64,000 bases of DNA from Hyphomicrobiaceae bacterium (GCA_041397645.1 JAWKWE010000004.1:1364001-1428000); one strand, 5' to 3'. Positions 42,657 to 51,634 are shown, numbered from the stretch's first letter. Notes: generated by a model not told the origin, from the sequence alone. Numbers and translations: made by a program.

Positions 42657-43330
42657 TGCACCGCGCTTCGCAAGCTGTGCGCGACTTTGCGACCGCTATC
42701 GGAATTGAGGCCGACATCATCGGGTCCGGGAAAGAACGCTGGCGAGCGGCCGGTCAACCGGTAATAGGCGAGTGCTGCAACCTCGTATGCGACCATCGGC
42801 TCGACGTAGCGCCGCGGGATGTCTCTCATCGGCACGGGCCAGGGCTCGACATGAAAACCTGCCGCGGAAAATGCGCCCATGGCGCGTGGCATGTGCAGGG
42901 CCGTTGTCACGAGAATCCAACGCTCGCCGGATCTCGGTTGCGCGATGCGTTTTGAGTAGACCGCATTTTCATATGTGGTGCTGGCGTCCGGTTCTAAGAT
43001 GAAGCGCCCAATCGGATCGGGCACTTCTTTCAGCAGCGCGATTTCGTCATACCGCGCGCCCGTAAGGATAAGGCGCGCAGCTGGGAAGCGGCGAGCTAGT
43101 TCGAGCGCGCCGCGGATGCGTTCGTCGCCTCCGCCAGGCACTATGAACCCGGCAATCGTATCTCCTTGATCGATCTGCGTTCGTGCGAAGCGCTGTTCGA
43201 TCTCCGGTTTCAAGGCCATGAGCAGTGGCGGCAACAGCAAGTGATAAGCGACACTCGCTGACCCAAGGCAAGCAAGAAGAGTTGCGAAAATCGCAAACGC
43301 TCGTTTGTTAAGCTTTCGAATGATTGTCAT
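42653..43330 (-). CDS. YdcF/ElyC-like (DUF218) protein, copy 3
   Basis: A 225-residue DUF218 protein with an N-terminal membrane anchor (FAIFATLLACLGSASVAYHLLLPPLL). Conserved stretches are IAGFIVPGGGDERI, RLILTGARYDEI, ASTTYENAVYSKRI and WILVTTALHMPRAMGAFSAAGF. The ATG at 43330 overlaps the carbamoyltransferase stop (ATGA), and its own stop overlaps the exporter start, so it is translationally coupled on both sides. The longer frame to 43498 is the 3' end of the upstream gene in another phase and is discarded. It suggests an envelope step tied to the exporter operon. Confidence 0.85.
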   Translation of the reverse strand: MTIIRKLNKRAFAIFATLLACLGSASVAYHLLLPPLLMALKPEIEQRFARTQIDQGDTIAGFIVPGGGDERIRGALELARRFPAARLILTGARYDEIALLKEVPDPIGRFILEPDASTTYENAVYSKRIAQPRSGERWILVTTALHMPRAMGAFSAAGFHVEPWPVPMRDIPRRYVEPMVAYEVAALAYYRLTGRSPAFFPGPDDVGLNSDSGRKVAHSLRSAVQ

Positions 43331-45120
43331 GTTCTTTCGACGAGCCAATCGCCAAGCACGAGTAGATCCATGCGTGTGCGCAAGAAGCAGTCGAGCGCCT
43401 CCTGCGGTTGGCATACGACTGGTTCGTTTTCGTTGAAGGAGGTGTTGAGAACCATCGGCACGCCGGTTATGGAGCGAAAAGCTTCGATCATTGCCCAATA
43501 GCGCGGGTTGGTCTGCTTATACACGGTCTGCAGTCGGCCAGATCCATCGACGTGCGTAACGGCGGGAATGAGCGCTCGCTTCTCTTCCCTGATCTGGAAC
43601 ACCTGCATCATGAACGGCACGTCGGCATCTTCTTCGAACCATGCTGCTGTGTGCTCTCTTTGAATCGAGGGGGCAAAGGGGCGGAAGTTTTCGCGCCGTT
43701 TGATCTTAAGATTGAGAATGTTCTTCATGTCTGCGCGGCGCGGATCGCAAATGATCGAGCGGTTTCCGAGTGCGCGCGGACCCCATTCCAACCGGCCTTG
43801 GAACCAGCCGACGACAGCACCATTGGCGATCGCCTGCGCAGTATGCGCGCAAAGTTTAGCTTCGTCGTCGATGTTTGCGACCCTGCATCCTTGCGCTGCA
43901 ATCTCACTTGCGCGCGCTTTGAGCAAGCCAGAGATATCCTCGCCGGTGGCCTGAGGACCAAGGTAGGCGTGGTCCATCACTGAATGTTTCAGACCAGAGT
44001 CGGCCGCCAGAGCTGATCGCCGCGGACTGAACGTGGTCTTATCGCCTGTCAGTGAATGCCAGACGTGTATCGCGGCGCCGATCGCGCCACCGGCATCGCC
44101 TGCGGCCGACTGCACATACACACGCTTGAACGGCGACTTACGCATGATCTTGCCGTTGGCGACCGAGTTCATCGCACAGCCTCCAGCAAGCGTGATGGCG
44201 TCGAGCTTGTGGTGAGCGTGCAGATGGGTGAGGAGGTGAAAGAATGCCTCCTCGTACATGGCCTGAACGGAGCGGGCGAGATTGCGATGGTTCTCGGTAA
44301 GTGGCTCGTCTGAGGCGCGGGCGGGTCCAAGAAGCTCCTCAAGCTCCCTTGAAAACAAGCGTTCGACGTATGGACTTCCGCCTGACCATTCGTAGGAGAT
44401 CTTTTCGCGGTGATGACGGAAATAGCGTGTGTCGAGAGCAAACGATCCGTTGTCCTTCAGCAAAACGATCCTGCGCATCTTGTCGAGGTGAACGTGTTCC
44501 CCATAGGGCGCAAGGCCCATGACCTTGTACTCGTCTCCATAGTGTGGAAAGCCAAGGTACTGGGTGAGTGCCTGATAGAAAACGCCGAGCGAATGAGGAA
44601 AGTAGACGCGACCGTCAATCGAGATCGAGGTCTCGCTTCCCCTCCCCCAGGCTGCACTGGAAAAGTCTCCAAACCCGTCCACCGACACGACGCTTGCGTC
44701 ACGAAAAGGCGAGACGAGAAAGGCTGACGCCATATGGGCGAGATGGTGCTCTATGCGATGTATTTTGCCGTCGAACGATTGTCCGCGAAAAGCATCGGTT
44801 AGCTCGCTCTCGATGGAGTGGCGTTTGCTTTGATTTCGTAGCCGATCAGCGATGAGCCGTACGTCGGGACGCTGGAATAGCGCATAGGCGACCTTGCGGC
44901 CGAAGTTTGCCTTGGGATCAGAGTTGACGGCGATGTGCTCGACGTCGGCCAGCGAGGCTGCGACGCTTTCGATGCAATACCGTATAGCTTTCGATGGAAA
45001 TCCGGCCCAATGCTTGATGCGTCGAAAGCGTTCTTCTTCTGCCGCTGCCACGATGACGCCATCGCGGACGAGGCACGCGGAAGCATCGCCGTGATAAGCG
45101 TTAATTCCAAGAATGAGCAT
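43327..45120 (-). CDS. NodU/CmcH-family carbamoyltransferase
   Basis: A 597-residue carbamoyltransferase that uses carbamoyl phosphate to make a carbamoyl ester on a hydroxyl group. The N-terminal domain has LILGINAYHGDASACLVRDG and the HHLAHMASAFLVSPF histidine cluster. The middle has ITLAGGCAMNSVANGK, and the C-terminal YrdC-like part has FQGRLEWGPRALGNRSIICDPR and NFRPFAPSI. Family members decorate antibiotics, Nod factors and polysaccharides. The ATG at 45120 is used; the TTG just before it is not needed. ATGA coupling to the YdcF gene and on to the exporter raises the possibility that the acceptor is the lasso peptide, but a sugar acceptor is as likely. Confidence 0.9.
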   Translation of the reverse strand: MLILGINAYHGDASACLVRDGVIVAAAEEERFRRIKHWAGFPSKAIRYCIESVAASLADVEHIAVNSDPKANFGRKVAYALFQRPDVRLIADRLRNQSKRHSIESELTDAFRGQSFDGKIHRIEHHLAHMASAFLVSPFRDASVVSVDGFGDFSSAAWGRGSETSISIDGRVYFPHSLGVFYQALTQYLGFPHYGDEYKVMGLAPYGEHVHLDKMRRIVLLKDNGSFALDTRYFRHHREKISYEWSGGSPYVERLFSRELEELLGPARASDEPLTENHRNLARSVQAMYEEAFFHLLTHLHAHHKLDAITLAGGCAMNSVANGKIMRKSPFKRVYVQSAAGDAGGAIGAAIHVWHSLTGDKTTFSPRRSALAADSGLKHSVMDHAYLGPQATGEDISGLLKARASEIAAQGCRVANIDDEAKLCAHTAQAIANGAVVGWFQGRLEWGPRALGNRSIICDPRRADMKNILNLKIKRRENFRPFAPSIQREHTAAWFEEDADVPFMMQVFQIREEKRALIPAVTHVDGSGRLQTVYKQTNPRYWAMIEAFRSITGVPMVLNTSFNENEPVVCQPQEALDCFLRTRMDLLVLGDWLVERT

Positions 45121-45244
45121 CAAGCGGTCTCTGGATTCGTTCCGACAAGTCGGCCCCCGGCAAAGTTATCCCCGCCCTCCCGGCTGGATCTAGATTGGCC
45201 TCCAACGCACGCAGCCGTTTCGGCTGAATTTGCCTGGAGGCTCG

Positions 45245-46030
45245 ATGAGCGATACGACGACCAACCTCGGTCTGCCCTACATCATGGCGGCGCAAGCTCA
45301 AAAGCACGTCACGCACAACGAGGCCTTGCGCGCTCTCGATACTATCGTGCAGCTCACTGTGCAGGACCGCGACTTGAGCGCACCTCCGGTCAGTCCCGTT
45401 GAAGGACAGTGTTTCATCGTGGCCGCTGGCGCGACGGGCGCGTGGTCGGGGCAGGAAGGTCTCGTTGCAGCCTATCAGGATGCAGCGTGGCTGTTCTACC
45501 CGGTTCGCATTGGATGGCGCGCGTGGATTGTCGATGAGTCGGCGCTTTTTGTGTGGAACGGAAGCAGTTGGCAACAGGCCAGTGTCGCCTCGCTCAATCC
45601 TGTGTCGCTTGTTGGCGTCAATGCGACAGCCGATACGACCAATCGTCTTGCGGTCTCTTCCGACGCCACGCTCTTCAATCACGCCGGTGCGGGCCACCAG
45701 ATCAAGCTCAATAAGGCGACTAGCGGCGCCACGGCCAGTCAGCTCTACCAAACGGGATTTTCCGGTCGCGCGGAGATTGGCACCACAGGCGACGACAATT
45801 TCCATTTCAAGGTCTCCGCCGATGGCGCGACGTGGCGTGAAGCCATCGTGATCCCAGCAGCAACCGGCATTCCGCGCTTGCCCGCGGTGGCCAAGGCTTC
45901 GCTGCCGTCGGCGACCAGCGGAGGCGCTGGCGCTGTTGTGTTCGTACCTGATGAAGCAGGCGGGGCAGTGCTTGCCTTCAGTGACGGAGCCAATTGGCGA
46001 CGTGTCACCGACCGCGCCATCGTCTCGTAA
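45245..46030 (+). CDS. DUF2793 protein, tail-fibre or GTA-adhesin-like
   Basis: A 261-residue protein. The start MSDTTTNLGLPYIMAAQAQKH, the following NEALRALDTIVQLTV, and AWLFYPVRIGWRAWIVDESALFVWNGSSWQ are the DUF2793 hallmark seen in alphaproteobacterial prophage and gene-transfer-agent adhesin genes. The second half is a fibre-like region ending with NWRRVTDRAIVS. GGAGG precedes the ATG. It is the first of four rightward genes of similar character and diverges from the carbamoyltransferase gene. No signal peptide is visible, so it would act in a particle or via an unknown route. Family recognition is good; the role is inferred. Confidence 0.82.
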   Translation: MSDTTTNLGLPYIMAAQAQKHVTHNEALRALDTIVQLTVQDRDLSAPPVSPVEGQCFIVAAGATGAWSGQEGLVAAYQDAAWLFYPVRIGWRAWIVDESALFVWNGSSWQQASVASLNPVSLVGVNATADTTNRLAVSSDATLFNHAGAGHQIKLNKATSGATASQLYQTGFSGRAEIGTTGDDNFHFKVSADGATWREAIVIPAATGIPRLPAVAKASLPSATSGGAGAVVFVPDEAGGAVLAFSDGANWRRVTDRAIVS

Positions 46031-46042
46031 CGGAGTGTCCAA

Positions 46043-46390
46043 ATGTCCGCTCATTATCGCGTGACCTTCAACGCGGCCAACAACGAAGATCTTCGGCAGG
46101 GCTTTGCGCTTACCGACCAGGACGGCGCTCCAATCAGCCTCGCGCAGACGCAGCTGCGTATGGCGCTGGCCGATCTGTCGGGAACCGAGCGTTTGGAAGC
46201 CTCCACGCAGAACGGGCACGTGGTGATTACCAGCGAGTCCGACGGGCAATTCGAACTTCTCATTCCCGCAAGCCAGATGGCAACGCTTCCTGAGGGCATC
46301 TATCGCCACGACATGGTCCTGACGACGGGGAGCGCGACGCGACGAATCTGGACTGGAACGTTGGCGCTGGTCGAAGGAGTAACGCAATGA
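46043..46390 (+). CDS. Small partner protein of the adhesin-like set
   Basis: A 115-residue protein without signal or membrane segment. It is rich in beta-type sequence: YRVTFNAANNEDLRQGFALTDQDG, then MALADLSGTERLEA and TGSATRRIWTGTLALVEGV. This resembles small phage baseplate or fibre-attachment proteins, but I do not recognise a named family. It lies 12 bases after the DUF2793 gene, and its stop overlaps the ATG of the next gene (ATGA), so it is clearly translated as part of the unit. Confidence 0.7.
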   Translation: MSAHYRVTFNAANNEDLRQGFALTDQDGAPISLAQTQLRMALADLSGTERLEASTQNGHVVITSESDGQFELLIPASQMATLPEGIYRHDMVLTTGSATRRIWTGTLALVEGVTQ

Positions 46391-48372
46391 GCTGCGAAGT
46401 CATCCGCATTGCGGCAGTCGATGTCAGTCCGATTATTCTGGCCGTTCCAGCCACCGACGATATTCAACTTCAGCTGATTGGTCCGCAGGGGGTGCAGGGT
46501 GAGACGGGTGCCATCGGCCCGCAGGGCGTCGTGGGTCCTCAAGGTGTGCAGGGACCGGCAGGGCCGACAGGAGCGCAAGGTATCGCGGGTGTGGCGGGGC
46601 ATGGATACGGTGGCACGTCGTCGTCTTCTTTGAGCGTTGGTACCGGCTCCAAAACGATTGTAACTCAGTCGGATCTGGCATGGCAGCCTGGAAATGCAAT
46701 TCGCCTCAGCAGCGGAGCGGTCTGGATGGAAGGCGTCATAACCGCTTTCGCGTCTGGCAGCATGACGATCAATGTCACGCTCAGCAACGGATCGGGCACC
46801 TACGGAAACTGGGCGCTCGGCCCTGTCGGTGGCGAGCCCGGTACCGGCGCTGTCGTTTCGGTCAATGGCCAAATCGGAGCGGTAGAATTTCCTGTTATCG
46901 GAGCGAGCGATGTGCTGCGCGTCGATGGAATGGAACTCGCTGCCATCGTGGATGCCAACGATAACGTGCTGTTGAAATTCTCCAGCGACGGTTCGGCAGG
47001 ATTTCCGGCTCTCGATGCAGTGAGCGCCAACTTCGGCGACATAACGATTGCCGGATCCTCCACAGAACAGGTGTGGGGTGTCGCCTACGGCATCGTTCAT
47101 AGCGATAACAGAGTGGGTTTTTGCGTCCTGGACGACGGGCGCGTTCTGTTGCCGGGTGCAGACGTCGCCAACGCGCGATTTGCCGTCGATGGTGTTGAGG
47201 CCTCGGCCGTGCCCGCCAATCAAGCGGCCGACTACAACATTCACCTCAACAGCGGACAGAGCCTCGCCTTGGCAGGAAGCAGTGGACCGATCGTGTATGC
47301 GGCCGGCGATTCCATGTTGAACGCAGGCGAGACATCTCTGAGTGCACTCAGCACATCGAGTTACGGCGTCGGTGTTGTGGCAACGGAGCAAGTCAAGTTT
47401 GCACTCAAAGGAGATTCCGGACGAAACGTGCTGCCAACTCCCGTGTTCGAAAACGACGATTACATCCAAGTGTTCTCGTCGAATGCGATAAGCGGGGCCG
47501 AGATCGAGCAGATGCAGCCGGGATCTACGCCGGATCACTTCGCCGATCACATGACGGCGGTTGGTGACATTGTGGCCATCGCCGCAGCGGCCGGACAGTG
47601 CGCGCAAGTTCCTTATCTCACGTGGATCCACGGCGAGAGCGATGTGTCGGATACCAACTACAAGTCCGACCTTTTTGCAATTAAGGATGCCTACAATGCG
47701 CAGGTGCTCGCGATCACCAAGCAGCCTAACCGATTTCCGTTGATCTACACGCAGCTTGCAGGCTCGAACGATGCGGGAATTCCGAAGGTCGCAGAAGCTC
47801 AATGGCACGCCTGGCAGGAGGACGCGGAGTGTCTGCTCGCCTGTCCGCTTTATCCATTCCCCTACGCGGGAGCCTTGCATCTGACGCCAGCGGGCTATCG
47901 CTGGCTTGGCCAGATGCTTGGAAAAGTCTGCTATCAAACAGCCTACATGGGCAAGGTTTGGAAACCGCTTTATCCCATCTCGGCCAAGCTGCGTGCCGGG
48001 AACGTCGTAACCGTAAAGCTCCATGTCCCGCGACCGCCTGTCGTGATCGACACCAGCACAATCCCCGCGGCGGCCAACTATGGGTTCCGGGTATTCGATG
48101 CCGGCGGAGAGGTGGCGGTTTCCAGCGTTGCGCTGGTCAATGGTGATACCGTGAGGCTGGCTCTCGCCGCTACGCCGGGCGCTTCGCCGGTGGTGGAGTA
48201 CGCCTGGCGTGACGATCCGACGAACGGCGGCGTCGGGAATTTCGATGGCCTTGGAACGCATGCGGTCCGCGGCAACATCCATGACAGCGACGACAGCGTG
48301 GCCGCATACACCGACCAAACCTATCCTCTGTGGAACTGGCTTGTACGGTTTCAAATTCCGATCAGTGTCTAA
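46387..48372 (+). CDS. Collagen-like SGNH-esterase fibre protein
   Basis: A 661-residue protein of modular build. An N-terminal attachment part leads into 14 uninterrupted Gly-x-y triplets (residues 32-73), i.e. a short collagen-like trimer stalk. Beta-rich segments follow (about 76-280). Then comes a sialate-O-acetylesterase-like SGNH domain with GQS (Ser292 the likely nucleophile), IHGESD (414-419) and HLTPAGYRWLG (His498). In the usual DxxH motif the Asp is replaced here by Gly495. A further beta domain follows to the end. Stalk plus esterase is the pattern of phage and particle fibres that trim acetylated surface glycans. The role is inferred; the locus of acyltransferases just downstream makes acetylated polysaccharide a natural target. 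Confidence 0.8.
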   Translation: MSCEVIRIAAVDVSPIILAVPATDDIQLQLIGPQGVQGETGAIGPQGVVGPQGVQGPAGPTGAQGIAGVAGHGYGGTSSSSLSVGTGSKTIVTQSDLAWQPGNAIRLSSGAVWMEGVITAFASGSMTINVTLSNGSGTYGNWALGPVGGEPGTGAVVSVNGQIGAVEFPVIGASDVLRVDGMELAAIVDANDNVLLKFSSDGSAGFPALDAVSANFGDITIAGSSTEQVWGVAYGIVHSDNRVGFCVLDDGRVLLPGADVANARFAVDGVEASAVPANQAADYNIHLNSGQSLALAGSSGPIVYAAGDSMLNAGETSLSALSTSSYGVGVVATEQVKFALKGDSGRNVLPTPVFENDDYIQVFSSNAISGAEIEQMQPGSTPDHFADHMTAVGDIVAIAAAAGQCAQVPYLTWIHGESDVSDTNYKSDLFAIKDAYNAQVLAITKQPNRFPLIYTQLAGSNDAGIPKVAEAQWHAWQEDAECLLACPLYPFPYAGALHLTPAGYRWLGQMLGKVCYQTAYMGKVWKPLYPISAKLRAGNVVTVKLHVPRPPVVIDTSTIPAAANYGFRVFDAGGEVAVSSVALVNGDTVRLALAATPGASPVVEYAWRDDPTNGGVGNFDGLGTHAVRGNIHDSDDSVAAYTDQTYPLWNWLVRFQIPISV

Positions 48373-48389
48373 GGAGTAAAGCAAAGATC

Positions 48390-49124
48390 ATGGGCTATAT
48401 TCTCAAGCTGCCGACGGCTGGCGATACATCTTTGCCGACGCTTGGAGACATCGGTTACGTTTCGAAGCAAAATCTGAAGGGCCTCTATCTGATCGATGGC
48501 GCAAACGGCCTTACGGATGCCAGTGGTAACGGAAATCATCTATCTTTGTTGAACGGCTCGCTTACGCCACCCTTCAGCAGCGGCGTTTTGCAATTTCGGT
48601 CTGCGAACGCGCAACGTCTCAGCACCGGCATCGCGGTTACAGGGCCCAACGAGACGATCATCACCGTTTACAAGAAGCTCTCCGCGCCCTCAAATGGCCA
48701 GAATATTTTCGGTCACGGCATTGGGCTTTCCACCGACAACACCAGCCCGATGTCGCTGATCGATAGTTTTGACGCCACGGCTGGAAAGGTGGTGAAGATC
48801 TTTGGCCTCCAGTCGAAGCGTCCCGAGGTTACGTTCGGAGATAATGGCGTCGGCGTATGGCGATGTGTCATTGGCGTTCGCGATCAAAACGGTGTGTCCA
48901 TTTCGACCGATGGATCACCCCTCGTTACCCAGCTCTACGCATCCGCTCAGCCGGGCGCTACCACGAGCTATGTCGACATTGGGGAGACCGCAAGTGGGTT
49001 TCGACACCTGGATGCGGATCTCGGCTTGTTTGCCGTCTACGAGCGTGCACTGACATCCGCCGAGATCGCCAGCACATACAAGGCCATCAAGCGCATCATG
49101 GCCGCGAAAGGTATTACGATCTGA
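48390..49124 (+). CDS. LamG/concanavalin-like lectin-type protein
   Basis: A 244-residue protein with a beta-sandwich look. LYLIDGANGLTDASGNGNHLSLLNGS, then FRSANAQRLSTGIAVTGPNETIITVYK, and the closing DADLGLFAVYERALTSAEIASTYKAIKRI are typical of LamG-type domains in fibres. No signal peptide. The ATG at 48390 is chosen; AAGGAG lies 13 bases upstream. It is the last of four co-oriented genes and ends 12 bases from the convergent acyltransferase gene. It probably contributes a carbohydrate-binding tip. Moderate confidence in the fold, low in the role. Confidence 0.72.
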   Translation: MGYILKLPTAGDTSLPTLGDIGYVSKQNLKGLYLIDGANGLTDASGNGNHLSLLNGSLTPPFSSGVLQFRSANAQRLSTGIAVTGPNETIITVYKKLSAPSNGQNIFGHGIGLSTDNTSPMSLIDSFDATAGKVVKIFGLQSKRPEVTFGDNGVGVWRCVIGVRDQNGVSISTDGSPLVTQLYASAQPGATTSYVDIGETASGFRHLDADLGLFAVYERALTSAEIASTYKAIKRIMAAKGITI

Positions 49125-49136
49125 TTGGATCATGAT

Positions 49137-50333
49137 CTAAGCTGCTCGGCCTTTCGCCGAACTTTTGTACTCGCGAACCGTCGATGACAGACGGCTCGAT
49201 ATGGCTTGGCGGATCCGGTGCGTGTGCCGCTCGAACATCCACCACAGCAACGCAGCTATTGCGACTGAAACTGCGATATAGGCGATAACGACTGCGAGAC
49301 CATAAGGACCGGGAGCAAACTGGTTTGGCGCCTGAAAGGTGAACCAAAGAAAGGCAAGAAGAGGAAAATGCGTGGCATAGAGTGTGAAGGAGATGTTGGA
49401 AAGCGCTGATGATGCGCGCACGTAGTTTGCGTTCGAAGCGGGCGCCGCGGCAAGTCCGGGCAGTAAGAGCGCGAACGCAACTCCGAGTGCCAAGTCACCC
49501 GTGAGATCGCCAACGGCGAAGATTCCCCACTTTGGGGCGACGATTGTTGCAACCACGGTAGAGAGCGCTAAAGCCGGGTAAGCGCGGAATCGAAATATTC
49601 TCTGAAGCGAAGCGACTTGCGATGTCCAGTGCATGAGGGCACCCAGCATCCAGATGCCTCCGAGAACAACCAATGTCGTGGGAAGTACGGCACACAGTAA
49701 AATAGTTGTCGAAAGATACACTAATCGCGCAAGCGAAGAGCCCTTCCCAAAAGCCGCTACAAACGCGAGCGGCGCAATCGCGTAGTACCAAAACTCGTTC
49801 GCCAAGCTCCAGAGTGGACTATTCGTGCCATAGGTCGGTGCAACAATCGTTTGTAGAAAAGAGACATTGGCAAGCAGCGTCAGCAATGAGGTATCTGCAG
49901 GCGCAGCTGCGGATGGTCCGCTCGAAAGTAGGTCATGAAATACGCCATCATATCCAGTCGCACCGTTCAAGTGTCTTCCGAGGGTGTCGAGGAGAAACGT
50001 AATGGCGAGAGCGGGCAGAACGACCGTCCACAGGCGGGTAAGGCGCGTAATGCAGTATCGGGCGGGAGACCAGCATCCTGCAAGGATTTCGGACAGAGCC
50101 CGGCCGCCAACGAGAAAACCGCTAAGGGCAAAAAAGGCGATGACGGCTTGATGGCCGAGGCTCGTGCAGAAATAGAGTAGCTTGGTTGAAAGGTCTGGGT
50201 TCTGTAAGGTCGCAAAGTCAACGAGCGCGAACCCCCTACTATGTCCGGCGACGACAGCAAGAGCAGCTATTCCTCGGAGCATGTCGAGGTGCGCAGCGTG
50301 CTGGATCTTGGCCGGTTGGGTGTCGCCTGTCAT
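49137..50333 (-). CDS. Acyltransferase family 3 (OafA-like) membrane protein
   Basis: A 398-residue multi-pass membrane acyltransferase. The N-terminal HLDMLRGIAALAVVAGHSRGFALVDF has the conserved His of the family. ALSGFLVGGRAL and about ten hydrophobic segments follow. It would add acetyl groups to sugars of a surface polysaccharide or lipid-linked repeat. It is the last gene of the leftward polysaccharide operon, and its start overlaps the flippase stop (ATGA at 50330-50333). Confidence 0.88.
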   Translation of the reverse strand: MTGDTQPAKIQHAAHLDMLRGIAALAVVAGHSRGFALVDFATLQNPDLSTKLLYFCTSLGHQAVIAFFALSGFLVGGRALSEILAGCWSPARYCITRLTRLWTVVLPALAITFLLDTLGRHLNGATGYDGVFHDLLSSGPSAAAPADTSLLTLLANVSFLQTIVAPTYGTNSPLWSLANEFWYYAIAPLAFVAAFGKGSSLARLVYLSTTILLCAVLPTTLVVLGGIWMLGALMHWTSQVASLQRIFRFRAYPALALSTVVATIVAPKWGIFAVGDLTGDLALGVAFALLLPGLAAAPASNANYVRASSALSNISFTLYATHFPLLAFLWFTFQAPNQFAPGPYGLAVVIAYIAVSVAIAALLWWMFERHTHRIRQAISSRLSSTVREYKSSAKGRAA

Positions 50334-51634
50334 TGCGGTGTTGCAGCTTCTCTACGGCCGCGCCCTTCAACAAGATGCGGAACTCGCCAACCGATGAGCA
50401 TGACCAGCACAGATAGTCCCAAGCCAACGGCCGCAAGGAGAAGGTTGAGATAGAGGACGTCTGCCGTGGATTGGAACGGCCAGTTGAAGCACGCGGCCAG
50501 AGTGATACCCAGCTGGAGCACGGCCAGTGGCGGATCAAGTCCGACCCAACCTCTCAGGCGCGCGCACAGAACCAGGAATGATGTCAAGACCGATGCCGAC
50601 GCTGTTGCGGCGAGTATCACAACCTCAGCGGTTAGATGGGCGTATTTAGATCCGATCAATAGCAAGATGAGTTGGGGAGCCGCCAAGGTCACCGCGAAAA
50701 GCATAGCACAAATGCCGGCTTGGATAGTCAAAGCGCCTGCTAGAGATTTGGCAAAAGTCCGATCGTCGGTAATCGTTGCGAGTCGCGGGACCACGACGAT
50801 AGTGGCAAAGTTTCCAATGATTGCAAAAATCAGAGAGATACGCGAGAGCGCGAAGACATCGGCAACGGCCACCGTTCCTGCGCGGGTTGCAGTTAGCCAC
50901 ATTACGAGGGGATCTCGGAAGGTGAAGACGAGAACTGACGGGAGGACGCTGATAAAATAGCGGCGCAGATCGGCACTATCCTGAGGAGAAGGACGTTCCT
51001 GCGTCCAATAGGATCGTTCATTCCGCTTTATGTAAGCGGCTGTCGCGGATGCGCCTAGGAGGCCGCCGATGAGCGCGAATACTGCGCTAGTAGCGCCACT
51101 GACCAGCATCAGTAGGGCTGCCACCAAGCGCACCGCGCTGCCACTCGCCTCAGCGATATAGCTCGTTCGTTGTCGACCTTCCAAGAGCAGAACGTGACTG
51201 GAGACGGACACATTCATCTGCAGCCAGGTTTGCGCTAAGGCCAAGCCAAAGCACAATGAGACCACAGTAAACACATGTCCGGCCTTAGGTGCCGAGCTGA
51301 GCAGCATGAATGCGCCAGCAATGCCTGCCAGCACGAATAAAATGTCTCGGATACGGCGTACTAAGGCGAGTTTGGTGTCGAAGTTGGTCTTTTCCTGGAG
51401 ACCTCGGCGCCAAAAGTAGCTGAGCGAACCAGTTATACCAAGATCGCTACCCACGGACATCATGCTGATCGCGGTCATGCATAAACCAAACAGTGCATAT
51501 TGCTCGACGGGCATTGCGCGAACGTAGATGAGGCCCGACAGCAAGCCCGCCGCCTGACCGAACCCCTTGGCGAGTGCAAAGTCAAATATCGCTTTCACCC
51601 AGTATCTCAACGGAGCGATCTCTCGCGCGCTCAC
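50330..51634 (-). CDS. Polysaccharide flippase (Wzx/MATE-like)
   Basis: A 434-residue membrane protein with about 12 to 14 hydrophobic segments and the N-terminal YWVKAIFDFALAKGFGQAAGLLSG typical of polysaccharide export flippases. The middle VADVFALSRISLIFAIIGNFATIVVVPRLA fits Wzx-like proteins. It would turn lipid-linked repeat units to the periplasmic face for polymerisation. It is coupled by ATGA overlaps to the acyltransferase downstream and the methyltransferase upstream. Confidence 0.87.
   Translation of the reverse strand: MSAREIAPLRYWVKAIFDFALAKGFGQAAGLLSGLIYVRAMPVEQYALFGLCMTAISMMSVGSDLGITGSLSYFWRRGLQEKTNFDTKLALVRRIRDILFVLAGIAGAFMLLSSAPKAGHVFTVVSLCFGLALAQTWLQMNVSVSSHVLLLEGRQRTSYIAEASGSAVRLVAALLMLVSGATSAVFALIGGLLGASATAAYIKRNERSYWTQERPSPQDSADLRRYFISVLPSVLVFTFRDPLVMWLTATRAGTVAVADVFALSRISLIFAIIGNFATIVVVPRLATITDDRTFAKSLAGALTIQAGICAMLFAVTLAAPQLILLLIGSKYAHLTAEVVILAATASASVLTSFLVLCARLRGWVGLDPPLAVLQLGITLAACFNWPFQSTADVLYLNLLLAAVGLGLSVLVMLIGWRVPHLVEGRGRREAATPQ

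Noticed and set aside
45101..46387. 428-codon open frame antisense to the DUF2793 gene
   Set aside because: Shadow of DUF2793 and its partner; composition is Arg-rich and without motifs.
46480..46605. Short repeated units as CRISPR or tandem DNA repeat
   Set aside because: The repetition is the nine-base periodicity of Gly-x-y codons in a collagen-like stalk, not spaced identical repeats.
46300..48384. 694-codon open frame antisense to the collagen-like/SGNH gene
   Set aside because: Shadow frame in GC-rich DNA. It is rich in Arg/His with no domain, while the plus-strand frame has clear modules.
45245..49124. Complete prophage
   Set aside because: No capsid, portal, terminase, integrase, lysis genes or attachment repeats were recognised in the window.
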